Below, in pieces: positions 21,849 through 28,445 of a DNA stretch of 28,445 bases. A program made the position numbers and the translations under genes. This DNA comes from an uncultured Eubacteriales bacterium (GTDB lineage Bacteria; Bacillota; Clostridia; Oscillospirales; UBA644), in NCBI GenBank assembly GCA_905207625.1, contig CAJLLT010000026.1, positions 1 through 28,445 on the forward strand, read 5' to 3'. Position 1 is the stretch's first letter; every line of letters begins with the position of its first letter. The notes beneath the pieces were generated by a model. That model did not search any database and was not told the DNA's origin. It worked only from the letters and a program-made list of their open reading frames with translations.

Positions 21849-24062
21849 TCATGCCGCAGGATGAATTTCAGCCATTTTCGAGGTCTGACGCTGAGCCATG
21901 ACAAGGTTATAATACACGCCTTTTTTCTTCATCAGCTCATCGTGTGTTCCCTGTTCCGCAACCTTGCCTTTATCAAGAACAATAAGCCTGTCCGCGTGTC
22001 TGAGGGTGGAGAGCCTGTGGGCGATCGCAATTGTGGTCCTTCCCTTTGTAAGAGTCTCCATTGCGGTCTGAATCTTTTCCTCTGTTCCCGCATCAAGGCT
22101 TGCCGTAGCCTCGTCGAGTATGAGTATAGCCGGGTCACGGAGTACCGCGCGGGCTATCGCTATGCGCTGCCTTTCTCCCCCGGACAGGGTATAGCCGCTC
22201 TCCCCGACAACTGTATTGTAAGCATCTGGCAGGCGTATGATGAATTCATGGGCATTGGCTATCTTGGCAGCGGCGAAGACCTGCTCCGGAGTCGCCTCCG
22301 GCCGGGCATAAAGTATGTTGTCGTAAATACTTCCCTGGAACAGAAACGTTTCCTGGAAAACCACGCCTATACTGTCGCAAAGGGTCTGCCTTGATATCTT
22401 ACGTATGTCCGTTCCGTCTATGAGCAACGCCCCGGAATTTACATCGTACAGTCTCATGATCAGATTTATCAGAGTGCTTTTACCTACACCCGAATGACCC
22501 ACAAGACCTATCATCTCCCCTTTCCTGATATCAAGAGTGACGTTTTTCAGTACCGGTTCATAGCTCTTGTAACCGAAGGTCACATTCCGGAATGAAATAT
22601 TGCCCTTAATCTCCGTTTTCAGAGCATCGGGAGTATCATCGATCTCCACCGGTTCGTCCAGGATCTCGTTCAGCTTTGCCATGCTTGTCGCCGCATTCGC
22701 TATATCTTTGGGAAGGCTTGCTATCCATCTCAGAGGACCGTAAATATATGCGGTATAAGTGGAAAGCTGAGTCAATTCGCCCAATGACATCGTGCCGCCG
22801 ATAAGAGAACTGCCCAAAACGGCCTGCGCGCCGAAAAACAGAACAAAGAATTCTCCTATGCTGATAAGAAATCTCAGCGGAGGAAACAGCAAAGCGAACG
22901 CACGTTCCGCATCGGTCGAGACCTCAGCAAGTCTGGTGGATGCGTCTCCGAATTTTTCCACCTCCTGCTTCTCCGTTCCGAAGGCTTTGACGACCCGTAT
23001 ACCCTTGATTATATCGTGAAGAATACCGTTTGCGGTTGACCCTGCGACCCACTGACGGACGTATTTCATATGTATGAACGTCCAGAAACGGGTAGTAAGG
23101 AACAGAACAAGCGGAATGGGAATGAGTATCATCAGTGCAAGCAGTGGTCTGGTAACAAACATATACACAGAGACACCGATAAAGATAACACCGACCTCGA
23201 TTATCCAGGATATCTGTTCCTGCATAAAAGAAGAAACCCTTGAAGTATCCTCCGTCACCCTTTTGATCAGGTCGCCCGGAGTATGGCGGGAAACGGCAGA
23301 AAGAGACAGCTGCTGTATTTTGATATAAAGCCTGCGCCGCAATTCATCGGAAAAAGAGGTTGAACCTCTGTTTATCAGTCTTTGGGCAAAAATGCCCAGC
23401 AGTTTGCTTACCGCATGGCATGCGAGCATGGAAAGAACGAGCAGTATAACCGCAGGTACGGGATCCGTAGCCCATTCCGCACCGCCCTGTGATGCCGGAT
23501 AGAGATATCCATCCACAAGCTGACGGTTTATGGCAGGGACTGCGAGCATGACAACATTGGACAGAAGCACAAGAAGACTGCCGAAAAGGAACAGAGGGAT
23601 ATAACTCTTTCCTATCTGAAGCATGCGCTTGAAGACAGACGTTCCTTTTGCGCATTTTGAGCAGACCGTAGTTCCCGGAATAAACTCTGCACCGCATTTG
23701 GGGCATACCGTGTCTATGTGCTGCATAGGTGTATATTCGCCCTCGGAAAGGGTGAAATTTGCCGCCTTCATAAACTCTGACATAGGCTTCATGAGGCTTT
23801 TCGTAAAGCGGCACACATATATGCGGTCACCGTTCCGGAGCTTAGCTTCAAGGGAAGCACAGCCCAGGTGCGAAGAGATGAAGAACTCCTCCACGGAGTC
23901 GAAATCAAACTCATTTTCGGTCCTTGCGGCGGTTGCCACACGGACATTTCTTTTTCCTTTGTCCTCCGTAACGGATATTTTTCCGTCACAGAGATTTCCG
24001 TCGGAATTTATATCGTATCCGACAGTATAAAGTTCTTTTATTTGCCGGTTTTGTTCGGACAC
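21849..24062 (-). CDS. ABC exporter with N-terminal zinc-ribbon domain (DUF1854-associated), second subunit
   Basis: The 737-residue protein has an N-terminal cytosolic domain (1-115) that I do not recognise. A zinc-ribbon-like CPKC...CSKC follows (Cys120, 123, 134, 137). An ABC-type exporter membrane domain with six helices (about 152-450) comes next. The ATPase domain has Walker A GHSGVGKST (522-530), Q-loop Q570, signature LSGGE (626-630), Walker B LILDE with catalytic Glu651, and switch His682. It is therefore a complete half-transporter that should pair with itself or with the upstream 764-residue homolog. GTG start, with AAGGAGGT 6-7 bases upstream, 21 bases after the DUF1854 gene. Substrate unknown. 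Related ABC/DUF1854 genes in other bacteria are named for cyanophycin loci, which are absent here. Confidence 0.88.
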   Translation of the reverse strand: MSEQNRQIKELYTVGYDINSDGNLCDGKISVTEDKGKRNVRVATAARTENEFDFDSVEEFFISSHLGCASLEAKLRNGDRIYVCRFTKSLMKPMSEFMKAANFTLSEGEYTPMQHIDTVCPKCGAEFIPGTTVCSKCAKGTSVFKRMLQIGKSYIPLFLFGSLLVLLSNVVMLAVPAINRQLVDGYLYPASQGGAEWATDPVPAVILLVLSMLACHAVSKLLGIFAQRLINRGSTSFSDELRRRLYIKIQQLSLSAVSRHTPGDLIKRVTEDTSRVSSFMQEQISWIIEVGVIFIGVSVYMFVTRPLLALMILIPIPLVLFLTTRFWTFIHMKYVRQWVAGSTANGILHDIIKGIRVVKAFGTEKQEVEKFGDASTRLAEVSTDAERAFALLFPPLRFLISIGEFFVLFFGAQAVLGSSLIGGTMSLGELTQLSTYTAYIYGPLRWIASLPKDIANAATSMAKLNEILDEPVEIDDTPDALKTEIKGNISFRNVTFGYKSYEPVLKNVTLDIRKGEMIGLVGHSGVGKSTLINLIMRLYDVNSGALLIDGTDIRKISRQTLCDSIGVVFQETFLFQGSIYDNILYARPEATPEQVFAAAKIANAHEFIIRLPDAYNTVVGESGYTLSGGERQRIAIARAVLRDPAILILDEATASLDAGTEEKIQTAMETLTKGRTTIAIAHRLSTLRHADRLIVLDKGKVAEQGTHDELMKKKGVYYNLVMAQRQTSKMAEIHPAA

Positions 24063-24083
24063 TGTCCGACCTCCTTCCCGTCC

Positions 24084-24593
24084 TCAGACAAGGAATGTAT
24101 TCAGCTTTTTCAGACTTCCCGGATCAAGGGCGGAAATGTCACTGATGTGATATCTGTTTCCGTCCACGTCCGTGATCTGAACTCTTTTTCCGTCAATAAA
24201 CCGTACATTCCGTACAAAATCCCTGACAGCGAAACTCCGTTTCCCCTGCACGGTCTCCGTATCGAAGTACATAAAGCCCATACTGTCCACGATGGACATT
24301 ATTTTTGTTATTTCGGGGCTGAAGTAGATCATATCCAGCTGCTTGCGCAAGACCGCCCGACTGTTTTTGTCAAGCTCTGCCATGTCGGAAATTATTCCTA
24401 TTTCCTTTCCCTCGCCGTCACTTATACTTATGTATTTATCCGGCATTTTGTGGGGAAGAGCCCTGGCGATCTTTATCTTCGGATACTTTTCGCCTTTATA
24501 TTCCATATTTGCGTATCCGTTACCGGACTCGGTCAGGATCACCTGTGCCGGATCCAATATACCGATATCCGTAAGAGCATTCTTCTGTTCCAT
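24084..24593 (-). CDS. DUF1854 family protein
   Basis: The 169-residue soluble protein matches the DUF1854 pattern by eye: ISISDGEGKEIGIISDMAELD, then LRKQLDMIYFSPEITKIMSI, a beta-rich middle (SFAVRDFVRNVRFIDG) and the end VDGNRYHISDISALDPGSLKKL. DUF1854 proteins are found next to ABC exporters and, in some proteobacteria, near cyanophycin synthetases; their biochemical role is not known to me. There is no signal peptide or membrane helix, so it is cytosolic. The ATG is set by GGAGGTGA 5 bases upstream. It lies between the two exporter genes with gaps of 14 and 21 bases, so it is made together with them and may be a regulatory or adaptor subunit. Confidence 0.85.
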   Translation of the reverse strand: MEQKNALTDIGILDPAQVILTESGNGYANMEYKGEKYPKIKIARALPHKMPDKYISISDGEGKEIGIISDMAELDKNSRAVLRKQLDMIYFSPEITKIMSIVDSMGFMYFDTETVQGKRSFAVRDFVRNVRFIDGKRVQITDVDGNRYHISDISALDPGSLKKLNTFLV

Positions 24594-24607
24594 TCCGTCA
24601 CCTCCGG

Positions 24608-26902
24608 TTAATCAAATCCTATGAATTTCAGAGCATCGAACTGAAGTTTATACAGCTTTGCGTATTCTCCCTTTTTCTTTATGAGCTCATCATGCGTACC
24701 GTATTCCACCATCTTCCCGTCGTCGATGACAGCTAAAACATCAGCGTCCCGGAGAGTGGACAGCCGATGGGCGATTGCGATGGTCGTCCTGCCGTTCTTC
24801 AGTTCCGATATCGACTGCTGTATCCTGCGTTCGGTCTCCGTATCCATTGAAGCGGTAGCTTCGTCAAGGATAAGTATTTTCGGATTCTGGATGATCGCAC
24901 GGGCTATGGAGATACGCTGTTTCTGTCCGCCGGAAAGATCCTGCCCCCCGGCTCCTACCCTGGTCTCATATCCGTCGGGCAAAGCCATTATAAACTCATG
25001 GGCCGCCGCAGCCTTTGCCGAGGCTATTACCTCCTCCATGGTTGCATCCGGACGGGCGTAACGTATGTTGTCGGCAACAGACCCGATAAAAAGGTATATT
25101 TCCTGACTTACAATTCCTATATTGCGTCTCATGTCGGCAGTGGCAATATTCCGGACATCAACCCCGTCAATGGATATTGAGCCGGAATTGACGTCATAAA
25201 GCCTTGCCATAAGGTTAACTATGGTACTCTTTCCCGCGCCGGTCTTGCCGACTATTCCGACCATCTGTCCGGCTTTGACGGACAGGGACAGGTTTCTTAT
25301 AACCGGATGCCCCGCATCATATTCGAAGCTCACGTCCTTAACGTCTATATTACCCCTCATCTCCGGCATGGAAACAGGATTTTCAGCCTCTTTGACGTCG
25401 CTTTCCGCATCCGTTACTTCAAATATACGCATAGCGGAATCCATGCATCTGGACCACCAGTTGGAAATGTACGCAAAGAATTCAAGGGGACCGTACAGCA
25501 TGGAAAGATATGCTATGAAAGTCATCAGCTTACCGACCGTCATACCGTCAACGCCTCGGACGATCATTATGCTGCCGACGCACAGCACCGCCATATTTGC
25601 CACCACGGTGGCGAATGAAAGGGCAGGAAACCAGGTTCCGGAGGTATTTGCGACACGAAGATCAGTAACTCTCGTTGCGTTGCTGTAATCCGAAAAACGT
25701 CTGTCCTCCTCCTGCTCCGTCGCGAAGGCCTTTATTATACGCTGCCCGGTCATTGTCTCGCTTATGTGGCTGTTCATCCGGGAAGAATTGACCCATGCGG
25801 TATAATGCATCTTGCGGAATTTACGGCGGAGGACTTTATATGCGGACACGATTATCGGTGTAACACTGACCGCAATCAGCGCAAGTTTCCAGTTCATCAC
25901 GAACATTATGACCGTGGCGCCGATGAATGTGGCGGCATCCATCACAACTCCGGGAACTCCGTCAACGAAGAACCAGTAAATATTGTTTGAATCGTTATTG
26001 ACCCGTGAAATAAGCTGTCCGGTCTGTTTCCCGGTATAAAATCCCACCGAAAGCCGTTGCATAGCGGAGAATATCTTGACCTTAAGGTCATTCACGACCC
26101 AGGGAACGACACCAGCAACAACGTAATTCTGAAGCATTTCCAACCCCAGCTGCAAAAGCCGCGCACCTATAATTATCAGCATTACAAGCCCGACCTTGCC
26201 GTACAGCGTGTCGTCCACACCGGGGGTAAGGACATTGTCATATAAGAGTTTGGTCCCGAAATAGGGGGAGACCACACCGAAGACAGAGCCAAGGACCAAA
26301 GTCAGGAAAAACAGGGCGAGTTTTTTGCCGTAAACGAAGAAAAAGCCCATGAGCCGTCTGAAAACGGACTTCCGGTCAACACATTTGGGACAGATCTTTC
26401 TATCCGGATCCGGATATCTCCGTCCGCATTTCGGGCAGTACAGTTCCCTGTCATCATCAGCCTTCTCAGAAAACTCCTCTCCTCTCCGGAAGGCATCAAA
26501 CCTCCTTGTGAGATGGTCAAACCTCCCCGAAATCCCTATTGAAAAACGGCAAAGTTCCTTATCCGGAACAGATTTATCGGCATAGTGAGCAACAAGACGT
26601 GCCGTACTGACAAATCTTTCGACTTCAAGACGCTCCACACCGGAAATATCTCCGAAGTCAAATCCGGTCAGAGTATACCCGACAACCGGATGATGAAGTT
26701 TACCGGAGGTCCTGACCTGTTCTCTGCCGTAAAAAACATACCACCGGTTTTTATCAAACATGAACCAACAGTCGGAAAAGCTGTCATCCGGCATTAAATC
26801 AAAGCTTTCATAGGCAATTATATCCATCAGACATATCCCGCGCCGGGTCATATCCTCCCGGAGATATCCGGGAATTATATCAAGATAATTCAGATCGGGC
26901 AA
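24608..26902 (-). CDS. ABC exporter with distinct N-terminal domain and zinc ribbon, first subunit
   Basis: The 764-residue protein has a 150-residue N-terminal domain (SDCWFMFDKNRWYVFYGREQ, then RLEVERFVSTARLVA) that I do not recognise. CPKC...CPKC follows (Cys156, 159, 171, 174), then a six-helix exporter domain (about 185-490). The ATPase has Walker A GKTGAGKST (552-560), Q600, LSGGQ (656-660), LILDE with Glu681, and His712, so it is catalytically complete. TTG start at 26902, chosen because GAAGGGGG sits 7 bases upstream; the next Met codons lack a site. It is the first gene of the operon, from the promoter at 26953-26981. Both this and the 737-residue homolog keep the zinc ribbon at the same place, just before the first membrane helix. 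Confidence 0.88.
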   Translation of the reverse strand: MPDLNYLDIIPGYLREDMTRRGICLMDIIAYESFDLMPDDSFSDCWFMFDKNRWYVFYGREQVRTSGKLHHPVVGYTLTGFDFGDISGVERLEVERFVSTARLVAHYADKSVPDKELCRFSIGISGRFDHLTRRFDAFRRGEEFSEKADDDRELYCPKCGRRYPDPDRKICPKCVDRKSVFRRLMGFFFVYGKKLALFFLTLVLGSVFGVVSPYFGTKLLYDNVLTPGVDDTLYGKVGLVMLIIIGARLLQLGLEMLQNYVVAGVVPWVVNDLKVKIFSAMQRLSVGFYTGKQTGQLISRVNNDSNNIYWFFVDGVPGVVMDAATFIGATVIMFVMNWKLALIAVSVTPIIVSAYKVLRRKFRKMHYTAWVNSSRMNSHISETMTGQRIIKAFATEQEEDRRFSDYSNATRVTDLRVANTSGTWFPALSFATVVANMAVLCVGSIMIVRGVDGMTVGKLMTFIAYLSMLYGPLEFFAYISNWWSRCMDSAMRIFEVTDAESDVKEAENPVSMPEMRGNIDVKDVSFEYDAGHPVIRNLSLSVKAGQMVGIVGKTGAGKSTIVNLMARLYDVNSGSISIDGVDVRNIATADMRRNIGIVSQEIYLFIGSVADNIRYARPDATMEEVIASAKAAAAHEFIMALPDGYETRVGAGGQDLSGGQKQRISIARAIIQNPKILILDEATASMDTETERRIQQSISELKNGRTTIAIAHRLSTLRDADVLAVIDDGKMVEYGTHDELIKKKGEYAKLYKLQFDALKFIGFD

Positions 26903-26952
26903 GTTTTCGCCCCCTTCGGAAAATCAATTTAAAAGCTAAGGCAATTAAGTTT

Positions 26953-26981
26953 ATAATACAACGAAAATCAGCAAAAATCAA
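26953..26981 (-). promoter_or_regulatory. Promoter of the DUF1854/ABC operon
   Basis: Minus strand: -35 TTGATT (26976-26981), 17-base spacer, -10 TATTAT (26953-26958). It is about 51 bases before the TTG start. A 7-bp inverted repeat AACCTTT/AAAGGTT (26980-26998) touches the -35 and may be an operator or the end of the upstream transcript. The remaining gap to 27100 shows no gene. Confidence 0.7.
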
Positions 26982-27099
26982 CCTTTTTTACAAAGGTTTC
27001 AAACACTACATACTTTGTTCAAACCGCTGACATTGTACCCAGTAAAATTACGGGACAAAAGCTCTGACCGTTCATTTGTGTTCGTTTACGTTTCACTAA

Positions 27100-27210
27100 A
27101 ATACTGATATTATCCGGAAGAAACGCATCCGTTTTCCGGATCGTTCCGGATTCAGTATTGACCAGTTCTTCACAGAGATGAATCTGTCCCCCTCATCGGT
27201 CAATATCAGT
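27100..27210 (-). repeat. Three-arm nested inverted repeat after the methyltransferase gene
   Basis: Arm A AATACTGATATT (27100-27111) can pair with arm B TCAGTATT (27152-27159) or with arm C AATATCAGT (27202-27210). Arm B extended, TATTGACC (27156-27163), can also pair with GGTCAATA in arm C (27198-27205). Between A and B sits a hairpin with ATCCGGA (27112-27118) and two alternative partners TCCGGAT (27135-27141, 27145-27151). Read on the minus strand it ends in CAGTATTTTAG, so it could terminate the methyltransferase transcript. It may also be a small mobile repeat. Confidence 0.6.
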
Positions 27211-27956
27211 CATACCGTGCCTGTATAAGCAACTGTTTCCGTCGGTATGGAAATAATATCGTCTGTGGAAAACGTATCGAAAATTCCATTGATTTCTTTC
27301 AGATATTCCGGATATTTTTTATCGTTCTCCTTCAGAGAATACGAGGAAGACAGAACCCGGTTGATATAACACTGCCGGTCATACGTCTGAGTATTGTCAG
27401 CACGGAAGATATCGCACTCTCCCGAGAAGAAAGCTCTGCATTTTTCATCGCTTATACCGTTTGAAAAACCGCAAAACTCTGGGTTGTATTTATGCCTCAA
27501 ATCAACAAGAGCTTTTGTACAGGCTGCTTTTTCATCCCTGGAATTATAGACAATCATAACTTTCCCGCCGGGTTTCAGAATACGTGCGGATTCTTTTCTG
27601 AACGCTTCAGGGTCAAACCAGTGAAATGCCTGTGCGGCAGTTATAAAATCGACGGATCTTTCTGGCAACCCTGTATCGCCGTCACTGCCGTTGACCGAAA
27701 TGAAGTCTTTGTCGTGGGACAACTTCTCTTCCGCCTTTTTCCTCATATCGCCGTTCGGTTCCACCGCAAAGACCCGATACCCGCAATACAGCAACTGCCC
27801 GGTGAAAATACCTGTGCCGGAACCGATATCCGCAAAGACACTTCCGGCGGGAATATGTAAAATATTTTTCAGATAGTCAAAAAGTCCAGTGGTATATTTG
27901 GGTCTTGCTTTTGCGTAGATTTCACCCTTGCCGTCAAAACGGTTCGTATAATTCAT
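27210..27956 (-). CDS. Class I SAM-dependent methyltransferase
   Basis: The 248-residue protein has SAM-binding motif I DIGSGTG (43-49), an acidic EP (66-67) at the end of strand 2 and AAQAFHWFD (107-115), the Q-x-FHWF hallmark of the small-molecule (UbiE/BioC-like Methyltransf_11) branch. The C-terminal third (140-248) is variable and probably recognises the substrate, which cannot be named. GGAGC lies about 9 bases before the ATG. The gene is a single unit behind a consensus promoter overlaid by a 19-bp palindrome, so it is likely repressor-controlled. The last base of the reading frame touches the inverted repeat described at 27100-27210. Divergent members are often found in mobile or resistance contexts, but nothing here proves transfer. 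Confidence 0.88.
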   Translation of the reverse strand: MNYTNRFDGKGEIYAKARPKYTTGLFDYLKNILHIPAGSVFADIGSGTGIFTGQLLYCGYRVFAVEPNGDMRKKAEEKLSHDKDFISVNGSDGDTGLPERSVDFITAAQAFHWFDPEAFRKESARILKPGGKVMIVYNSRDEKAACTKALVDLRHKYNPEFCGFSNGISDEKCRAFFSGECDIFRADNTQTYDRQCYINRVLSSSYSLKENDKKYPEYLKEINGIFDTFSTDDIISIPTETVAYTGTV

Positions 27957-28026
27957 TACAGTTCAGCTCCGTAAATTCAGATTTATCAATGGACTCACCC
28001 ATAGTTTTTGCTACAGATTTTTTTGT

Positions 28027-28072
28027 ATATGCGTATTACGCATATTATACCACTGATCCGTTTGATTGTAAA
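28027..28072 (-). promoter_or_regulatory. Promoter with overlapping perfect 19-bp palindromic operator
   Basis: Minus strand: -35 TTTACA (28067-28072), 17-base spacer, -10 TATAAT (28044-28049). The palindrome ATATGCGTA-T-TACGCATAT (28027-28045) begins in the last two bases of the -10 and covers the RNA start. This is a classical repressor site arrangement. No regulator gene is in the window. It lies 71 bases before the methyltransferase ATG. Confidence 0.8.
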
Positions 28073-28123
28073 TACCTGAAAACATCAAATAGGAATGTAC
28101 GTCAGTAAAAAACAGATGTAACG

Positions 28124-28189
28124 TCACCCGGGCGGACGTATCATGAAATTCAGTTTTATAGTTATCGTAACGACTCCTGCTCTGTCCAT
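28124..28189 (-). CDS. Possible 21-residue mini-gene or leader peptide
   Basis: Minus strand frame MDRAGVVTITIKLNFMIRPPG with ATG at 28187-28189, AAAGG 6 bases upstream and an extended -10 (TGTTATAAT) about 25 bases upstream. The order promoter, ribosome site, start, stop is tidy, but the length is so small that chance is quite possible. It lies between the rRNA-tRNA terminator and the methyltransferase promoter. No family is recognisable. Confidence 0.2.
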   Translation of the reverse strand: MDRAGVVTITIKLNFMIRPPG

Positions 28190-28213
28190 ATTGAACCTTT
28201 GGAAATTCAATTT

Positions 28214-28222
28214 ATTATAACA
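28214..28222 (-). promoter_or_regulatory. Possible extended -10 promoter
   Basis: Minus strand TGT-TATAAT with no good -35 at 16-18 bases. It would start RNA near 28207 and read through the mini-gene toward the methyltransferase. The rest of 27957-28263 holds no credible gene apart from the elements listed. Confidence 0.35.
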
Positions 28223-28263
28223 TAAACATACTGTTTAAATTTTTCCAACGCTTCGCGCCGGGG

Positions 28264-28300
28264 CAAAAAAATAACGGTCTGTAAGAAAACTTACAGACCG
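28264..28300 (-). terminator. Terminator of the rRNA-tRNA operon
   Basis: Minus strand: an 11-bp perfect stem CGGTCTGTAAG/CTTACAGACCG (28275-28285 and 28290-28300) with a 4-base loop, followed by TTATTTTTTT. It starts 8 bases after the tRNA 3' end. Confidence 0.95.
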
Positions 28301-28307
28301 ATATAGT

Positions 28308-28383
28308 TGGTGCACCATCACGGATTCGAACCGGGGACCCACTGATTAAGAGTCAGTTGCTCTACCAACTGAGCTAATGGTGC
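28308..28383 (-). tRNA. tRNA-Lys (anticodon CTT)
   Basis: A 76-base cloverleaf is encoded with CCA. The acceptor is GCACCAT/ATGGTGC, the D arm GCTC/GAGC with GTTGGTA loop, the anticodon stem ACTGA/TCAGT with loop CTCTTAA (anticodon CTT, reads AAG), and the variable loop GGGTC. The T arm is CCCGG-TTCGAAT-CCGTG with one C-U mismatch at the second pair. Discriminator A. It lies immediately after 5S rRNA, so it is the last gene of an rRNA operon. Confidence 0.96.
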
Positions 28384-28391
28384 ATAAGGAG

Positions 28392-28445
28392 TCGGCATTG
28401 ACCTATTTTCCCGGGACGTTGCCATCCAAGTATCTTCGGCACCGG
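28392..28445 (-). rRNA. rrf: 5S ribosomal RNA, 3' part (cut by window edge)
   Basis: The minus strand reads GGTGCCGAAGATACTTGGAT, then GGCAACGTCCCGGGAAAATA and GGTCAATGCC, the conserved 3' half of bacterial 5S rRNA with the loop E and helix IV regions. The exact 3' end (28391-28395) is estimated because the pairing 5' end is outside. It is followed 8 bases later by tRNA-Lys. The rest of the rRNA operon must lie beyond the right edge. Confidence 0.92.

Noticed and set aside
21849..26902. Naming the ABC/DUF1854 operon as a cyanophycin system
   Set aside because: No cyanophycin synthetase or cyanophycinase gene is present in the window; the association is known from other bacteria only.
1..28445. 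CRISPR arrays, insertion sequences, prophage or integrase genes
   Set aside because: No regularly spaced repeats, transposase, integrase or phage structural genes were seen in either strand.

Overview
The window looks like chromosomal DNA from a Clostridia-type Firmicute (Bacillota), most likely an anaerobic gut or Oscillospiraceae-like lineage. This rests on a long-form ribosome hibernation factor, many Gram-positive lipobox lipoproteins, strong AGGAGG-type ribosome binding sites, TTGACA-17-TATAAT promoters, an SpoIIIE/FtsK translocase beside UppP, and the rsmD-coaD-coiled-coil gene order. The lineage is an inference; no 16S rRNA is present.

Layout. Bases 1-1,621 carry two minus-strand genes: hpf and a HAD-IIA phosphatase. 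A divergent promoter pair near 1,600-1,720 then starts a long plus-strand block. It opens with rsmD, coaD, a coiled-coil protein, an orphan solute-binding lipoprotein, dus, an ECF sigma factor and its zinc-binding membrane anti-sigma factor. Next is a cell-envelope island (7.6-11.6 kb) of one signal-anchored membrane protein and three lipoproteins. Three consensus sigma-A promoters drive it, and one lipoprotein gene is broken by a one-base frameshift. An ATPase of the duplicated PRK06851 type follows, then uppP-ftsK/spoIIIE-ygiQ, then a two-component system with a folded 5' leader, then a small lipoprotein.

From 21.8 kb everything is on the minus strand. A tight three-gene operon (21,849-26,902) encodes two ABC exporters with intact ATPase motifs. 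Each has an unusual N-terminal cytosolic domain ending in a four-cysteine zinc-ribbon-like motif, and a DUF1854 protein lies between them. No cyanophycin genes are nearby, although DUF1854/ABC pairs are named after cyanophycin loci in other bacteria. This is the best candidate for an uncharacterised system. Upstream are a SAM methyltransferase with a perfect 19-bp palindromic operator over its promoter, then the 3' end of an rRNA operon (5S rRNA, tRNA-Lys(CTT), terminator) at the right edge.

The core genes serve translation (hpf, rsmD, dus, tRNA, 5S), CoA synthesis (coaD), wall lipid recycling (uppP) and chromosome segregation (ftsK). The accessory genes concern envelope sensing and export: sigma/anti-sigma, lipoproteins, two-component system and dual ABC exporter.
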